Assembly (NCBI RefSeq): GCF_003014695.1
Contig: NZ_PYAS01000007.1
Span: 310,001 to 374,000 of the forward strand
Length of the DNA stretch: 64,000 nucleotides
Source of the DNA: Dyadobacter jiangsuensis
Lineage (GTDB): Bacteria; Bacteroidota; Bacteroidia; Cytophagales; Spirosomataceae
Reading direction: 5' to 3'
Shown here: positions 17,666-26,804 of the stretch, one piece after another
Position numbering within the stretch: the first letter of the stretch is position 1
Layout of the letters: every line of letters starts with the position of its first letter
The notes under the pieces: generated by a model
Database searches by the model: none
What the model was told of the DNA's origin: nothing
The model's input: only the letters and a program-made list of their open reading frames with translations
Made by a program: the position numbers and the translations under genes

Positions 17666-19357
17666 CTATTTTTGGCCGCCTTTCAGCGATGCCAGGGTAT
17701 CGTGGTTATTTTTAGGGTTTTTCCAATCCATTTTCTTCTTCGGATCGATGCCGTTGATGAATTTCTCGATATTGGAATAACCGTCCCCGCTCATGTCTTT
17801 ACGGGCATCCGACGGGTCTTTCGGGTTCAAGCCGTATTTGATTTCCCAGTCGTTCGGCATGCCGTCGTCGTCGGAATCCTCGTAAGGCGTGCCCTTGTAT
17901 TCGGGGTAACCTCCTACCTGCGAAATGTCGGTGATAATGCCGTTTTTGTAGGAATCAATCGGCAGGCGGCGATGCTCAAACTGCTTCTCCGGCAATTTTA
18001 CATTATCCAGCGGATTGATCTTTCCTGTACGTACCTGTGTCGTCACGCGCGCATCCACGGGGTCGCGGCGCGGGAGCGTGGCACCTGCATTCGCGATCAC
18101 ATAATCGAACGACTCTTTTGCGGTCATGATCGGGAATGTCGGCATCGGAAGCGGCTCGTGCCATTTGATATTATCGGTGTATTTGCCTGCATTCGGCTGA
18201 TCTTCCACCTGCACGCCGCCATCCCAGTTGTTTTTGGTGACTTTGTCGTAACCTTCCATAATGTTGCCGCTCACGTAGGCGCGGCCGTAAACCTGGTATT
18301 TCAGCTTGCTCCGGCCTGCTTCCGGTTTCAGAATGCGGTAGCCGATCGGCGAGTCCTTCGGTGTTTCGGGGCCTGGTTTGAAATAGTTGTTTACAATATT
18401 ATACATCGCCCGGTAGTCGCCGCCGTCGATAGACCGGTGCACCCAGTTGAACACCACATTGTTGACAAAATTGAATATCCCAAACCAGCCGATAGACGGG
18501 TTGCGGCCCGCATTATTCGCCCAGAGGTTGCGCATGAACGTGCAGTTCTCGCCGCCCAATGTGCTGCCGAAAGCGTGGTTCCAGGTATCGAGTGTTTCGG
18601 AGAAAATCGAGTTCTGAATGGTAATGTTCACGGTCGGCAGCTTCTGTTCCTGCGCGCCGGTGCTGTCGTTGTACATATGCCGGTACATCGACATGTTTTC
18701 GTCCAATCCCCAGCTTGCCGACACGTGGTCGATCATGATGTTGCCGATCGGGTTGCCGCCGATGGAATCGTCGCGGCGGCCTACGAACGTTTCGCCGCGC
18801 CGGAAGCGCATGTGGCGGATCACCACGTCGTGCGTATTGATCCACACACTCTCGCCCGCCACGCAAACGCCGTCGCCCGGTGCCGTCTGCCCTGCAATGG
18901 TAATGTACGGCGCACGGATGATGAGCGGGGTTTTCAAACGGATAATCCCTGCCACATTGAACACGATAATACGCGCTCCGCCTTTCTCACAGGCATCGCG
19001 CAGCGTTCCCGGACCACTATCCGCCAGGCTTTTCACCACATACACCTGTCCGCCCCGGCCGCCGAAACTGAATGCACCACCACCCTCGGCACCCGGAAAC
19101 GCCGGAATGTCGGACTGCGGCAAATCCACCGGACGCGCCGCCCAGGGAATGTAGGGCTTCCCTTTTTTGGCTTCCGCTTCAATGACCGGCAATGCTTTCT
19201 GCCAAGCGATTTCAGATTTGCGCTCGGCCTCCGCGAGGAGTGAGTCGCTCGTTTTCTTCGCGGCAGCGGGGATTTTCGGATACTGGGCGAAGGCGACCGG
19301 GGCAAGAAGCAGGCCCGCTAATGCCAGTTGGAGTGAATGTTTAGGGATAGGATTCAT
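17666..19357 (-). CDS. Pectate lyase, PL1-type, secreted
   Basis: A 563-residue protein with signal peptide MNPIPKHSLQLALAGLLLAPVAFA. The mature part begins the beta-helix with IPAFPGAEGGGAFSFGGRGG, followed by VKSLADSGPGTLRDACE, RIIVFNVAG, the Ca-site strand IMIDHVSASWGLDENMSMY and VVIRHMRFRRG, as in PL1 lyases. The C-terminus (about residues 495-545) is a thrombospondin type-3/EF-like calcium module (EDSDDDGMPNDWEIKYGLNP..DMSGDGYSNIEKFING). It cleaves polygalacturonate by beta-elimination, and it fixes the PUL as pectic. A nested inverted-repeat element lies between this gene and susD upstream, so its message level may be set separately from susCD. Confidence 0.9.
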   Translation of the reverse strand: MNPIPKHSLQLALAGLLLAPVAFAQYPKIPAAAKKTSDSLLAEAERKSEIAWQKALPVIEAEAKKGKPYIPWAARPVDLPQSDIPAFPGAEGGGAFSFGGRGGQVYVVKSLADSGPGTLRDACEKGGARIIVFNVAGIIRLKTPLIIRAPYITIAGQTAPGDGVCVAGESVWINTHDVVIRHMRFRRGETFVGRRDDSIGGNPIGNIMIDHVSASWGLDENMSMYRHMYNDSTGAQEQKLPTVNITIQNSIFSETLDTWNHAFGSTLGGENCTFMRNLWANNAGRNPSIGWFGIFNFVNNVVFNWVHRSIDGGDYRAMYNIVNNYFKPGPETPKDSPIGYRILKPEAGRSKLKYQVYGRAYVSGNIMEGYDKVTKNNWDGGVQVEDQPNAGKYTDNIKWHEPLPMPTFPIMTAKESFDYVIANAGATLPRRDPVDARVTTQVRTGKINPLDNVKLPEKQFEHRRLPIDSYKNGIITDISQVGGYPEYKGTPYEDSDDDGMPNDWEIKYGLNPKDPSDARKDMSGDGYSNIEKFINGIDPKKKMDWKNPKNNHDTLASLKGGQK

Positions 19358-19370
19358 ATTTGTTTTACGT

Positions 19371-19540
19371 TTACAATTCTTGCGGTGCGCTGCACCTGAT
19401 GCGTTTCTGTTACGGCCTTCTTATCTACAAATATTACGGCGCTCTGCGCCTTGTCGTGAAGGCGCAGAGCGCCGTAATATTTGTAGCAGATAAATAGCCA
19501 TCGGTTAATGACGAGGTGCAGAGCACCGTAATAATTGTAG
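19371..19540. repeat. Nested inverted-repeat (cruciform) element between susD and the pectate lyase gene
   Basis: The inner part is a perfect 28-bp inverted repeat, 19425-19452 and 19459-19486, with a 6-base loop (GTCGTG); the arms run from CTACAAATATTACGGCGCTC to GCGCCTT. A second, diverged pair flanks it: 19371-19398 and 19513-19540, which pair with each other at 23 of 28 positions and resemble the inner arms (20-24 of 28). The whole lies in the noncoding gap of 246 bases, downstream of susD on the transcribed strand. It is REP/BIME-like and is not followed by a T run. The effect on transcription or mRNA decay is inferred. Confidence 0.85.
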
Positions 19541-19603
19541 ATGCATCGGAATGATTGTGATGTAATGCACCATGATGATTAACCGTCATATCAATACCGT
19601 TAA

Positions 19604-21352
19604 TCATTTCAACGGGTCAAACGTCCCCGATGGCCAGCCAACGTTCTGTTCGAGCCTTGGGTTATTGGTCAATGCCTGCTGCGGGATCGCGAAGAAGTAA
19701 TACTCAGGCTTCCAGTTCACGAGGTATTTGGTATCCAGTTTTTTAGGTACGATTTCCATATAGTTTTTGTAAACAGAATCAAGGTTCATGCCGTCGCGTT
19801 TTGCTGCGAAATCGTCGGGGGCCGATGATTTCAGATTGATGGTCACCCCGTTACGGCTTTTGCCGTTCAGTACCGTTTCGAATTTCTTCCAGCGGCGCAG
19901 GTCGTAGAAGCGCTTGCCTTCAAATGCAAGCTCCACTTGCCGCTCGTGCAAAATAGCTTCAAACATTTCCGCACGGGACATTTGTGGGTTCAACCCATAA
20001 TACCCATCTGCACCCGGTTCGATACCGGCACGTTTACGTAAAGCCGTCAGCTGCGCGTAGGCTTCATCCAGTTTGTTCACACCGCAGGCAGCTTCGGCCA
20101 TATTGAGCATCACCTCCGCATAACGCATTTCGATCCAGTCCGTACCGGCATTGGCAACTGCGCCTGCTGCGAGGTTCGGGTCGATAGCCTTACGCACGTA
20201 GAAGCCGGTGGACGTGGCCTTTTGCTCGACGGTTTTATTGTTTACAAAATACGTCCACAAACGATAGTTAGGATTACCATTGATGGTCCAGGTAGCACCG
20301 TTGAACGCGATGGTCTGGCTAAAACGCGGGTCGCGGTTCTTATAGAAAAGCTGTGCATCGTAACCCGAGCCTTTTTCCTCGATATTCTTGCCGGTTTTCA
20401 TTGGAAACGCTTGCACGACTTCCCAGGTAGGCTGGTTGGAACCGCCCGCCGTACCAAGGTAAGAAGGCCGTGTATTGTTATCCCAGGTCATGTTCTTGTT
20501 GATCTGGTCACCCACCTTATTATTGTAACAGGCCACCCAAACCGCCTCGGGGTTATTCACCTCCTGGAACCACAGGTCGCTGAAACTGCTATGCAGCTTG
20601 AAGCCGTTCGCAGAAAGCAGCTCCATCGCCTTTTTGTTGGCATCATAGGCAGCCTGCCAACGCTCGGTGAGGTCGTTGGGATTATGTTGCGGGCTCGCAT
20701 AATGCAGGAGAATGCGGCCCTTGAAACCGGCCGCGGCACCGCTGGTAATGCGGCCCCAGTCGTTGGTATTGCTCCAACGGCCCGGCAAGCTGGCAATGCT
20801 GTAATCCAGGTCCTTCACGATCAGCGCAATGCTTTCCGAAGTGCTGCTGCGCGGAATGGCTGCTTCTTCCTTCGCCTCCTCCCCCACACCTTCGAGCGGT
20901 TCGAGCACCATCGGCACGCCGCCGTAAAGCTGCACCAGGTCCCAGTAGCGGAACGCGCGGAAGAACGTCACTTGCCCCATCAGGCGTTTCTTGGCATCTT
21001 CACTCAAACCGCCGGTCGGCAGCTTGGCCAGGAACTGGTTGATAGAACGGAGCTTACCGTAATTATTCGTCGCATTCACGCCGATCCCGAAATCCTGCAC
21101 GGTATTTACCTGCACCGTACCTTCGAAAAACCGGCTCTCACCGCCGATTTCATCGGTACATTTCAGAAAATCGCCTGTCGGCCAGGTAGGCAAGTTCTGG
21201 TCATACACATAATCCACATAACCTTTGGCCAGCAGGGTATCGTTGAAAACCTGCTCCTCATTGAAGGCCGAAAGGTCTGTTTTGTCGAGTATATTTTCGC
21301 AGCCGGTCAATGCAAGACCGAGAAATGCGGCTATTATCCAATGCTTTTTCAT
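19604..21352 (-). CDS. SusD/RagB family outer-membrane glycan-binding lipoprotein
   Basis: A 582-residue lipoprotein starting at MKKHWIIAAFLGLALTGCENIL, whose lipobox LTGC sets the start (an upstream ATG at 21397 lies inside susC). The mature sequence shows the SusD alpha-helical TPR scaffold (AKKRLMGQVTFFRAFRYWDLVQLYGGVPMV, RITSGAAAGFKGRILLHYASP), the WIEMRYAEVMLNMAEAACG helix and the C-terminal HERQVELAFEGKRFYDLRRW, all standard for the family. It forms the lid of the SusC transporter and binds oligosaccharide at the cell surface. It begins 14 bases after the susC stop. Confidence 0.95.
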   Translation of the reverse strand: MKKHWIIAAFLGLALTGCENILDKTDLSAFNEEQVFNDTLLAKGYVDYVYDQNLPTWPTGDFLKCTDEIGGESRFFEGTVQVNTVQDFGIGVNATNNYGKLRSINQFLAKLPTGGLSEDAKKRLMGQVTFFRAFRYWDLVQLYGGVPMVLEPLEGVGEEAKEEAAIPRSSTSESIALIVKDLDYSIASLPGRWSNTNDWGRITSGAAAGFKGRILLHYASPQHNPNDLTERWQAAYDANKKAMELLSANGFKLHSSFSDLWFQEVNNPEAVWVACYNNKVGDQINKNMTWDNNTRPSYLGTAGGSNQPTWEVVQAFPMKTGKNIEEKGSGYDAQLFYKNRDPRFSQTIAFNGATWTINGNPNYRLWTYFVNNKTVEQKATSTGFYVRKAIDPNLAAGAVANAGTDWIEMRYAEVMLNMAEAACGVNKLDEAYAQLTALRKRAGIEPGADGYYGLNPQMSRAEMFEAILHERQVELAFEGKRFYDLRRWKKFETVLNGKSRNGVTINLKSSAPDDFAAKRDGMNLDSVYKNYMEIVPKKLDTKYLVNWKPEYYFFAIPQQALTNNPRLEQNVGWPSGTFDPLK

Positions 21353-21366
21353 CGCTGTACCGATTT

Positions 21367-24300
21367 TTAGAGTGTAAGGTTTAATCCCAATGACCACGTG
21401 CGCATCTGCGGGTACACGTTATAGGCGCCCGAGGCAGCCTTGTAGTCGTAGGGGTTGAAGAAAGTGATCGGGTTCATGCCCACACCAATGATTTTCGCCG
21501 AGCTGATCCCCAATCTTTTCGCCACATTCTGGCTCAGCTGGTACGACACATTGAGGCTGCGCATGTTGAATGCGAATGCATTGCGGAACCAGAATGACGA
21601 CACCATCGAATAGGTCTCTTCCCAGTAAGGGTCGGGGTATTTTGCATTCGTGTTTTCAGGCGTGTAATGATCTGCCCAAAAAACGGGGCGGGAAACATCC
21701 TTCGCAGCCTTCTTGCGCGCGTCACCATCCACAATCCCCTGTCCGCCGAAAGAACCGGCTGTGACTACGTCCACTTTAAATCCTTTGAACCCGAAACCGA
21801 ACGACAGACCGAACGTGTAATGGTTATTCTCCTTTTTGGTCAGGTACTCCTGGTCGTCCTCGGTGATCTTACCATCCGGGGCGGCATAGGTGCCGTCGGT
21901 CTGGCGCGGGCCGCGGATATCCTGGTAATAGAGCATTCCCGGCTTCGGCGCATAACCCATAATGGTGTAATCCGGGTTCTTTTCGAGGTAACGATCCACC
22001 TCTTCCTGCGAACGGAACATACCGAGGTAGCGGTAGCCCTGCAAACCGCGGTCGCTCGACCGGCCGGTCGGATCCTGCCAGCTGCCGCGGTTGGTGGCAG
22101 CAACATCCACGAGGATGTTCTTGTTATCGCTCCAAGCAAGGAATGCGCCGATGTTGTAATCGATATTCTTGCCGATGCGGTCGCTCCAACCGGTTGCAAA
22201 TTCCAGACCGAACGAGTTTACGGTTTCATAATTCTCGGCTGGCATGACCGAGCCAATCGTGAGCGGCACCGACGAGGCGAGCGTAGTCAGCAAATTATAG
22301 CCGTGGTCGTGGTAAGCATCGATGGTGGTCGACAGACGGTTGTTCAGGAATGCAGCGTCGATACCGACATTCTTTTTGGTCACGTCATCCCAGCGACCGA
22401 AGTAGTTAGGCAGCTTTTCGAGTTTGATACCCACCGTGCGGTCGCTGTTGCCGCCAAACACCGCACCATTGGAAGCCTGCGGCGTGTAGCGTTGCAGCCA
22501 TTGCCAGGCCGCCGTGCGGTCGCCGCCCAGGAAACCTATCGACGCACGCAGTTTCAGGTTGTTGATGAAAGGTAATTTTTCACGGAAAAAGCGTTCTTCG
22601 GACATCACCCACCCTGCCGAAAGCTGCGGAAATGTACCCCAGCGGTATTCCGGCGCAAATTTCGTGGAAGCATCGCGGCGGAACGAAACCTCGAACAAAT
22701 AGCGGTCGGCGAAGGAGTAGTTCAAACGGCCCACATAAGAGAGTATCCCGCTCTCATTCGCCGCATTCGGACCAATGTCTTTCGCACCAAATGCCGACAT
22801 CAGGTAATCGTTACCACCTTCGAAAATCCCTTCCTTCATGGTAGCAATGCTTTCGGTATAAATCTCCGATTGCTCCACCAGCGCCAGCGCGCTTACCGAA
22901 TGCCGACCGAAATCGCGGGCGTAACTCAGGTTGAAGTTCAACTGGTAACCGTCGGTATAGCCGGGGTTGAAGCGCAGGCGGTCGCCGTTGTTCAGGCGCG
23001 TGGGCGCATTGGGCGTGCCTCCGAAGATGTGCTTGTTTTCGCCCAGCATCGAGAAGCCATATACCTTATAATAGGTACCGAACTGCTTGCCCCAGTCGTT
23101 GCCGAGGTTCTTGTTGTACACCGTGCGGAGTTTCAGGCCGCGGATGAATGGCACATTGTATTCCAGATATGCATTTACATTCAGCACCACATTGCGGGAG
23201 CGGGTGTAGTTGTTCAGTTTTTGTGCCTCGAAAAAATGGAAACCCGTTGCACCCGAGCCGCCCGGCAGCAATACCGGCAGACCATCCACATAAGGCGGAA
23301 TGAACTGCGGCGTGTTGAGCAGGTTCGTCACGTCTTTTTCCACGTTCTCGCCGCCTTGTTTGAGGTAAAACAGCTTGTTGTCGGACAAATTACCGCTTAC
23401 GCCCAAACCTACTTTAATGTGCTTCGTCACGTTCACGTCGGCGCTCGCGCGGAAGTTCCATTTCTTGTAGCTGATGTTATCGACATTCCCGTTCTGCGCG
23501 AAATAGGTAGCGCCCGCGAAAAACGTTGCACGCTCGGTACCACCGCTGATATTCACCGCATGCCGGGTGTTCAGCGAAGGCTTCCAGGCCATATCAAACC
23601 AGTTGTTATTGTTGTTTTTGAAATATTCGAGCTCGTCGGGCGAGTAATATTCCGGATCGTTGGCTGCCAGGCCGCGGCTGCGGTTGAAATCGTTGAGATA
23701 AGTGGCCAGCTGAACGCCATTCATCATTTTGGACTTATAGGCAGCATCCGAAACGCCCACGGTCGTCGTGTAGCTGACAGTCGGCTTACCCGCTTTCCCG
23801 CGCTTGGTACGCACGACCACAACACCTAATGCCGCACGCGCCCCATACACGGCGGCCGCGCCATCTTTCAAAATCGACAGGTTTTCGATCTCGGAAGCAT
23901 CCAGCAACTGGAAATCCGCTTCCGAACGGATCACGTCGTCGATAATGTAGAGTGGCGAGTTGCTTCCGCCGTCTTTGGACGCTTTCGTAGGGTTACGGAT
24001 TACGATAGACGCAGGCGTGCCCGGCCGCGCCGTACCACCCGAGATATTGACGCCCGGCAGTTTCCCTACCAGTGCGGAAGAAATATCGCCCACGGGCAGT
24101 TCGTCGACGTCCTTCATTTTCACCGTCGCGACGGCGCCTGTCAGGTGTGAGCGTTTCTGCTCGCCATAACCTACCACCACCACATCTTCGAGTGCTTTCA
24201 CATCCGGTTCGAGCACCACCGTGAGCGAGCCCCGGTTGGCCACGTCGATCGTCTGTTTCACAAACCCGACATAGCTGATAATCACGTTAGCGCCGCTTTC

Positions 24301-24495
24301 CGGCACATTCAAAGTAAACTTTCCCTCGGCGTCGGTGGCCGTTCCCGAGTTGGTCCCCGAAATCAGGATCGAAACCCCAGGCATCGGTTCCTTCGAAACG
24401 CCATCGATCACAACACCTTTCAGTACGCGGTTCTGCGCGTGAGCGGCCAAAGCCGTCAGCAGCAGGGTGAAGATGAGTAGAAGTGGTTTTCTCAT
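21367..24495 (-). CDS. SusC/RagA family TonB-dependent outer-membrane transporter
   Basis: A 1042-residue outer-membrane protein: signal peptide MRKPLLLIFTLLLTALAAHAQ, then the carboxypeptidase-regulatory-like domain (VLKGVVIDGVSKEPMPGVSI to about residue 95), the SusC linker LEDVVVVGYGEQKRSHLTGAV, a plug domain with SSALVGKLPGVNISGG and the DDVIRSEADFQLLDASEIENL stretch, and a 22-strand barrel ending in an aromatic-poor SLGLNLTL terminus. Together with SusD it imports oligosaccharides across the outer membrane using TonB energy. It is the first gene of an eight-gene pectin-type PUL. No sigma/anti-sigma or hybrid sensor gene is adjacent, so the regulator must be elsewhere or act through the upstream palindrome. 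Confidence 0.95.
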   Translation of the reverse strand: MRKPLLLIFTLLLTALAAHAQNRVLKGVVIDGVSKEPMPGVSILISGTNSGTATDAEGKFTLNVPESGANVIISYVGFVKQTIDVANRGSLTVVLEPDVKALEDVVVVGYGEQKRSHLTGAVATVKMKDVDELPVGDISSALVGKLPGVNISGGTARPGTPASIVIRNPTKASKDGGSNSPLYIIDDVIRSEADFQLLDASEIENLSILKDGAAAVYGARAALGVVVVRTKRGKAGKPTVSYTTTVGVSDAAYKSKMMNGVQLATYLNDFNRSRGLAANDPEYYSPDELEYFKNNNNNWFDMAWKPSLNTRHAVNISGGTERATFFAGATYFAQNGNVDNISYKKWNFRASADVNVTKHIKVGLGVSGNLSDNKLFYLKQGGENVEKDVTNLLNTPQFIPPYVDGLPVLLPGGSGATGFHFFEAQKLNNYTRSRNVVLNVNAYLEYNVPFIRGLKLRTVYNKNLGNDWGKQFGTYYKVYGFSMLGENKHIFGGTPNAPTRLNNGDRLRFNPGYTDGYQLNFNLSYARDFGRHSVSALALVEQSEIYTESIATMKEGIFEGGNDYLMSAFGAKDIGPNAANESGILSYVGRLNYSFADRYLFEVSFRRDASTKFAPEYRWGTFPQLSAGWVMSEERFFREKLPFINNLKLRASIGFLGGDRTAAWQWLQRYTPQASNGAVFGGNSDRTVGIKLEKLPNYFGRWDDVTKKNVGIDAAFLNNRLSTTIDAYHDHGYNLLTTLASSVPLTIGSVMPAENYETVNSFGLEFATGWSDRIGKNIDYNIGAFLAWSDNKNILVDVAATNRGSWQDPTGRSSDRGLQGYRYLGMFRSQEEVDRYLEKNPDYTIMGYAPKPGMLYYQDIRGPRQTDGTYAAPDGKITEDDQEYLTKKENNHYTFGLSFGFGFKGFKVDVVTAGSFGGQGIVDGDARKKAAKDVSRPVFWADHYTPENTNAKYPDPYWEETYSMVSSFWFRNAFAFNMRSLNVSYQLSQNVAKRLGISSAKIIGVGMNPITFFNPYDYKAASGAYNVYPQMRTWSLGLNLTL

Positions 24496-24957
24496 GTAAT
24501 TGAGTCATTTAGAATATAACTATTTCAAGACATTCGCCGGATTTCATTGATAAAGTCCAATTGAAACCACGATCAAGTCTATTTAAGCCCCTCATTGCAG
24601 GCAAACATTTGGCAAGATTTATTTCTGCACACGATACCGGGAACGTTTGCAGTGGGTAGTAGAAGTTCTACCCAAACACATGTTAGTGTAAAATCGACAC
24701 ATTTTCGATTATTTACTTTTGAATAAAAATTGAAAAACAATCGAAGTATATATTGCACTATTCAAATACAATACCCTGGTATGGCTACGGGTAATCGTAA
24801 CGGTTTGAAAACGCTTCGAAGCAACCCCGGATCACAAACACCTTATCAAGAATCGGTATAAATCCAAATTTCTATACCCCAGGCACAAAAAGCAGGCAAG
24901 CCGTTGAATCCGTCCCGGAAGCTGTGTATGTTTGAATGTGCGCTACTTAGAAGGGTT
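24496..24957. other. Intergenic control region between divergent susC and the ribbon-helix-helix-like gene
   Basis: About 460 bases, AT-rich, without a credible gene. It holds a GTAGAA-g-TTCTAC palindrome (separate entry), a weaker AATCGA/TCGATT inverted repeat (24692-24710), and a TACTTTTG octamer at 24714-24721 on the plus strand that matches the -7 consensus for the rightward gene. I found no CAAAnnTA (minus-strand -7 box) for susC. Confidence 0.5.
24654..24673. promoter_or_regulatory. Putative operator palindrome upstream of susC
   Basis: GGGTAG and CTACCC flank the core; the inner 13 bases GTAGAAGTTCTAC (24659-24671) are a perfect palindrome around a central G. It is about 160 bases upstream of the susC start, a usual distance for a transcription-factor site. 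Function is inferred from symmetry and location only. Confidence 0.4.
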
Positions 24958-25440
24958 ATGGTGAAGCAAAAAGTCTATCGAAAACACATACAACTTACTG
25001 AATTTCAAATCAAAAGACTATACGAACTCAGCGAGTTCGACGGGGTCGATCCGGCGGAGCATGCGATGCGTGCCATCGACGCCTATCTGAAATCCAAGAA
25101 GACCGACGTGCCCCTGAAAAGCCAGGCGCAGATCCGCACGAAAGTAAAAGATCAAAGCAACGATCCGCAGATCGAAGGTGCGGTATGGGTATCAGGAACC
25201 GTGAACCAGTACGAGTTTTCGGCATTAATCCTTAAAACGCCCGCCAAAACGGCCATGGAAAAAGGTCGAATCTCGAAACTATCCATCTGGGATCCGGCGG
25301 TGAGGAAAGCGACGAACAACTTCATCGGCGCTTGTATCGTCAATTACGACCGCGGCTGGGATATCCGCCCGAGCCGTCGCGCGGAAGTCTATTACCATCC
25401 GGTAAAGGCAATGCTCGACGAATTCATCGCCGCTCACTAA
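24958..25440 (+). CDS. Small protein with ribbon-helix-helix-like N-terminus, unknown function
   Basis: A 160-residue protein starting at MVKQKVYRKHIQLTEFQIKR; AGAAGGG just upstream is a possible ribosome site, and an ATG 18 codons earlier is less well placed. Residues 1-45 (a beta strand, then EFQIKRLYELSEFDG and DPAEHAMRAIDAYL helices) resemble Arc/MetJ ribbon-helix-helix proteins. The rest (IEGAVWVSGTVNQYEFSALIL, GRISKLSIWD, YDRGWDIRP) looks like a small beta-rich domain related, as far as I can tell, to uncharacterised domains that bind nothing known. It is divergent from susC and could regulate it, but nothing beyond position supports that. Confidence 0.6.
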   Translation: MVKQKVYRKHIQLTEFQIKRLYELSEFDGVDPAEHAMRAIDAYLKSKKTDVPLKSQAQIRTKVKDQSNDPQIEGAVWVSGTVNQYEFSALILKTPAKTAMEKGRISKLSIWDPAVRKATNNFIGACIVNYDRGWDIRPSRRAEVYYHPVKAMLDEFIAAH

Positions 25441-25536
25441 GCGCGCATACGCCGGGAGACTGCGGGGCACCAAGCCGCTCAATAAATAGCTGATTGACCA
25501 ATCATGGAGCGACACTCCGGCTAGCTAATTTGCGGC

Positions 25537-26562
25537 ATGAAAACAATTACCCTCGTAAGCTGGTGCCTTTTGGGTCTCTACACGGCAATACTCATTGGAT
25601 TGCTGCTGTTCGCCCGCTCCGGTTCCTCGGACGACCGCATTGCCAGCGGCTATGTGATCATGCTGTTTATTCCACTGGGTATTCTGGCGGCGATCAACCT
25701 GCTCCCATTCCCGTTTACGCGCATCATGGTGCTCGTACTCAGCGTTGCACCCGCCCTAATGGCCTTGATTATGCTGATCGCCTCTCCGATCATACAGAAG
25801 TGGCGCAGCGCCAGCTGGGCCGACGAAGACACCGCACGGGCCAATGGTTCCTATTATTTCAAAGATGCGGCCCGGCAAAAACTCGCCGCAGACATTGCTT
25901 CGCTCAACGCGGAACTGCTTCGCGCAGATATGACCCAGCCCGTCCCGGAGCTCAACCAAACCGGCCGTGAGCAAGTTACCCTGCTCGACTTCGTGGCCCT
26001 GCAAGGCTTCGAAGCCGATCCGGCCCGGTTGATAGCGTGTTTTGAAGTATTACTAAAAAACGGAGCTAAAATCGACAACGGCGATCCGAAGCATTCACCC
26101 ACGCATTTCAAGGTAATCGACTACGACCCTGTCCTGCTGAAATGGTTCCTCGAACACGGTGCCGACGCAAATGCCCGCGAAGCCGGAACCGGCACGCCCA
26201 TTCTTTTCCAGGCCATCCACCGCGACAGATCCGATACCACCAAGACAGAAAAAGTACGGCTGCTGCTCGACCACGGCGCCGACCCCAATATCATCCCGCC
26301 CCAACAAGACGAGCGCGTCATTGTTACTTCCATGCTCCTGTCAGCCGCCAGCGCCGAAGCCTGGGACATTTGCAATGTCATGCTCGATCACGGGGCCGAT
26401 CCTAATTACAAAACACAAAGCGGTTGGGACATTTTTCAGGCCGTAGATTACCAGTCGAAGCAATTCACGAGCTGGGGACAGACTCCTCCCCCCGGCTTTA
26501 CCCAACTCGCGGAACGCCTGGCGGCCATTAATGCGAGCGGAGATAAAAATACCCGGCAATAA
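25537..26562 (+). CDS. Membrane protein with C-terminal ankyrin repeats
   Basis: A 341-residue protein with three N-terminal membrane helices (about residues 5-25, 38-58 and 64-85) followed by a soluble domain. From about residue 145 ankyrin-type repeats are visible: CFEVLLKNGAKIDNGDPKH, LLKWFLEHGADANAREAGTG, KVRLLLDHGADPNIIPPQQ and ICNVMLDHGADPNYKTQSG, each with the HGADPN signature turn. It probably displays a protein-protein interaction surface in the cytoplasm. Its 3' end overlaps the convergent small membrane protein gene by 35 bases. No partner can be named. Confidence 0.75.
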   Translation: MKTITLVSWCLLGLYTAILIGLLLFARSGSSDDRIASGYVIMLFIPLGILAAINLLPFPFTRIMVLVLSVAPALMALIMLIASPIIQKWRSASWADEDTARANGSYYFKDAARQKLAADIASLNAELLRADMTQPVPELNQTGREQVTLLDFVALQGFEADPARLIACFEVLLKNGAKIDNGDPKHSPTHFKVIDYDPVLLKWFLEHGADANAREAGTGTPILFQAIHRDRSDTTKTEKVRLLLDHGADPNIIPPQQDERVIVTSMLLSAASAEAWDICNVMLDHGADPNYKTQSGWDIFQAVDYQSKQFTSWGQTPPPGFTQLAERLAAINASGDKNTRQ

Positions 26563-26731
26563 ATGCGATGATCGCGGCGATAGGCCCTAATACGAACGCC
26601 GCCGTCATGGTCGCTTCCATCGATTTATCGTGCGTGTTCGACGACAATTTATTGATCAGGAAATACCCTCCTACCGCCGCAACCAGATAAGCCGCCACTG
26701 CAATCAGCAGGGAAAGAAAGAAGACTTTCAT
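26528..26731 (-). CDS. Small two-helix membrane protein, unknown function
   Basis: A 67-residue protein starting at MKVFFLSLLIAVAAYLVAAVG; a longer frame upstream to 27025 overlaps the histidine kinase gene and is not credible. Two membrane helices flank a short polar loop (NKLSSNTHDKSMEATM), the second being FVLGPIAAIIAFIAGYFYL. The 3' end overlaps the ankyrin-protein gene by 35 bases on the opposite strand. Supported only by its membrane pattern and start context. Confidence 0.55.
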   Translation of the reverse strand: MKVFFLSLLIAVAAYLVAAVGGYFLINKLSSNTHDKSMEATMTAAFVLGPIAAIIAFIAGYFYLRSH

Positions 26732-26804
26732 AATAAGTAAGTTTAGGTTATCCGGGACCCGGCACCTAAATTTACTAATCCACCCGCTATCCCACAGGAA
26801 AAAA

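Noticed and set aside
17573..19243. Long open frame (about 556 codons) on the plus strand opposite the PL1 lyase
   Set aside because: It mirrors the lyase gene codon by codon, is rich in His, Arg and Val in a shadow-like way, and has no domain; the lyase frame has a signal peptide and family motifs.
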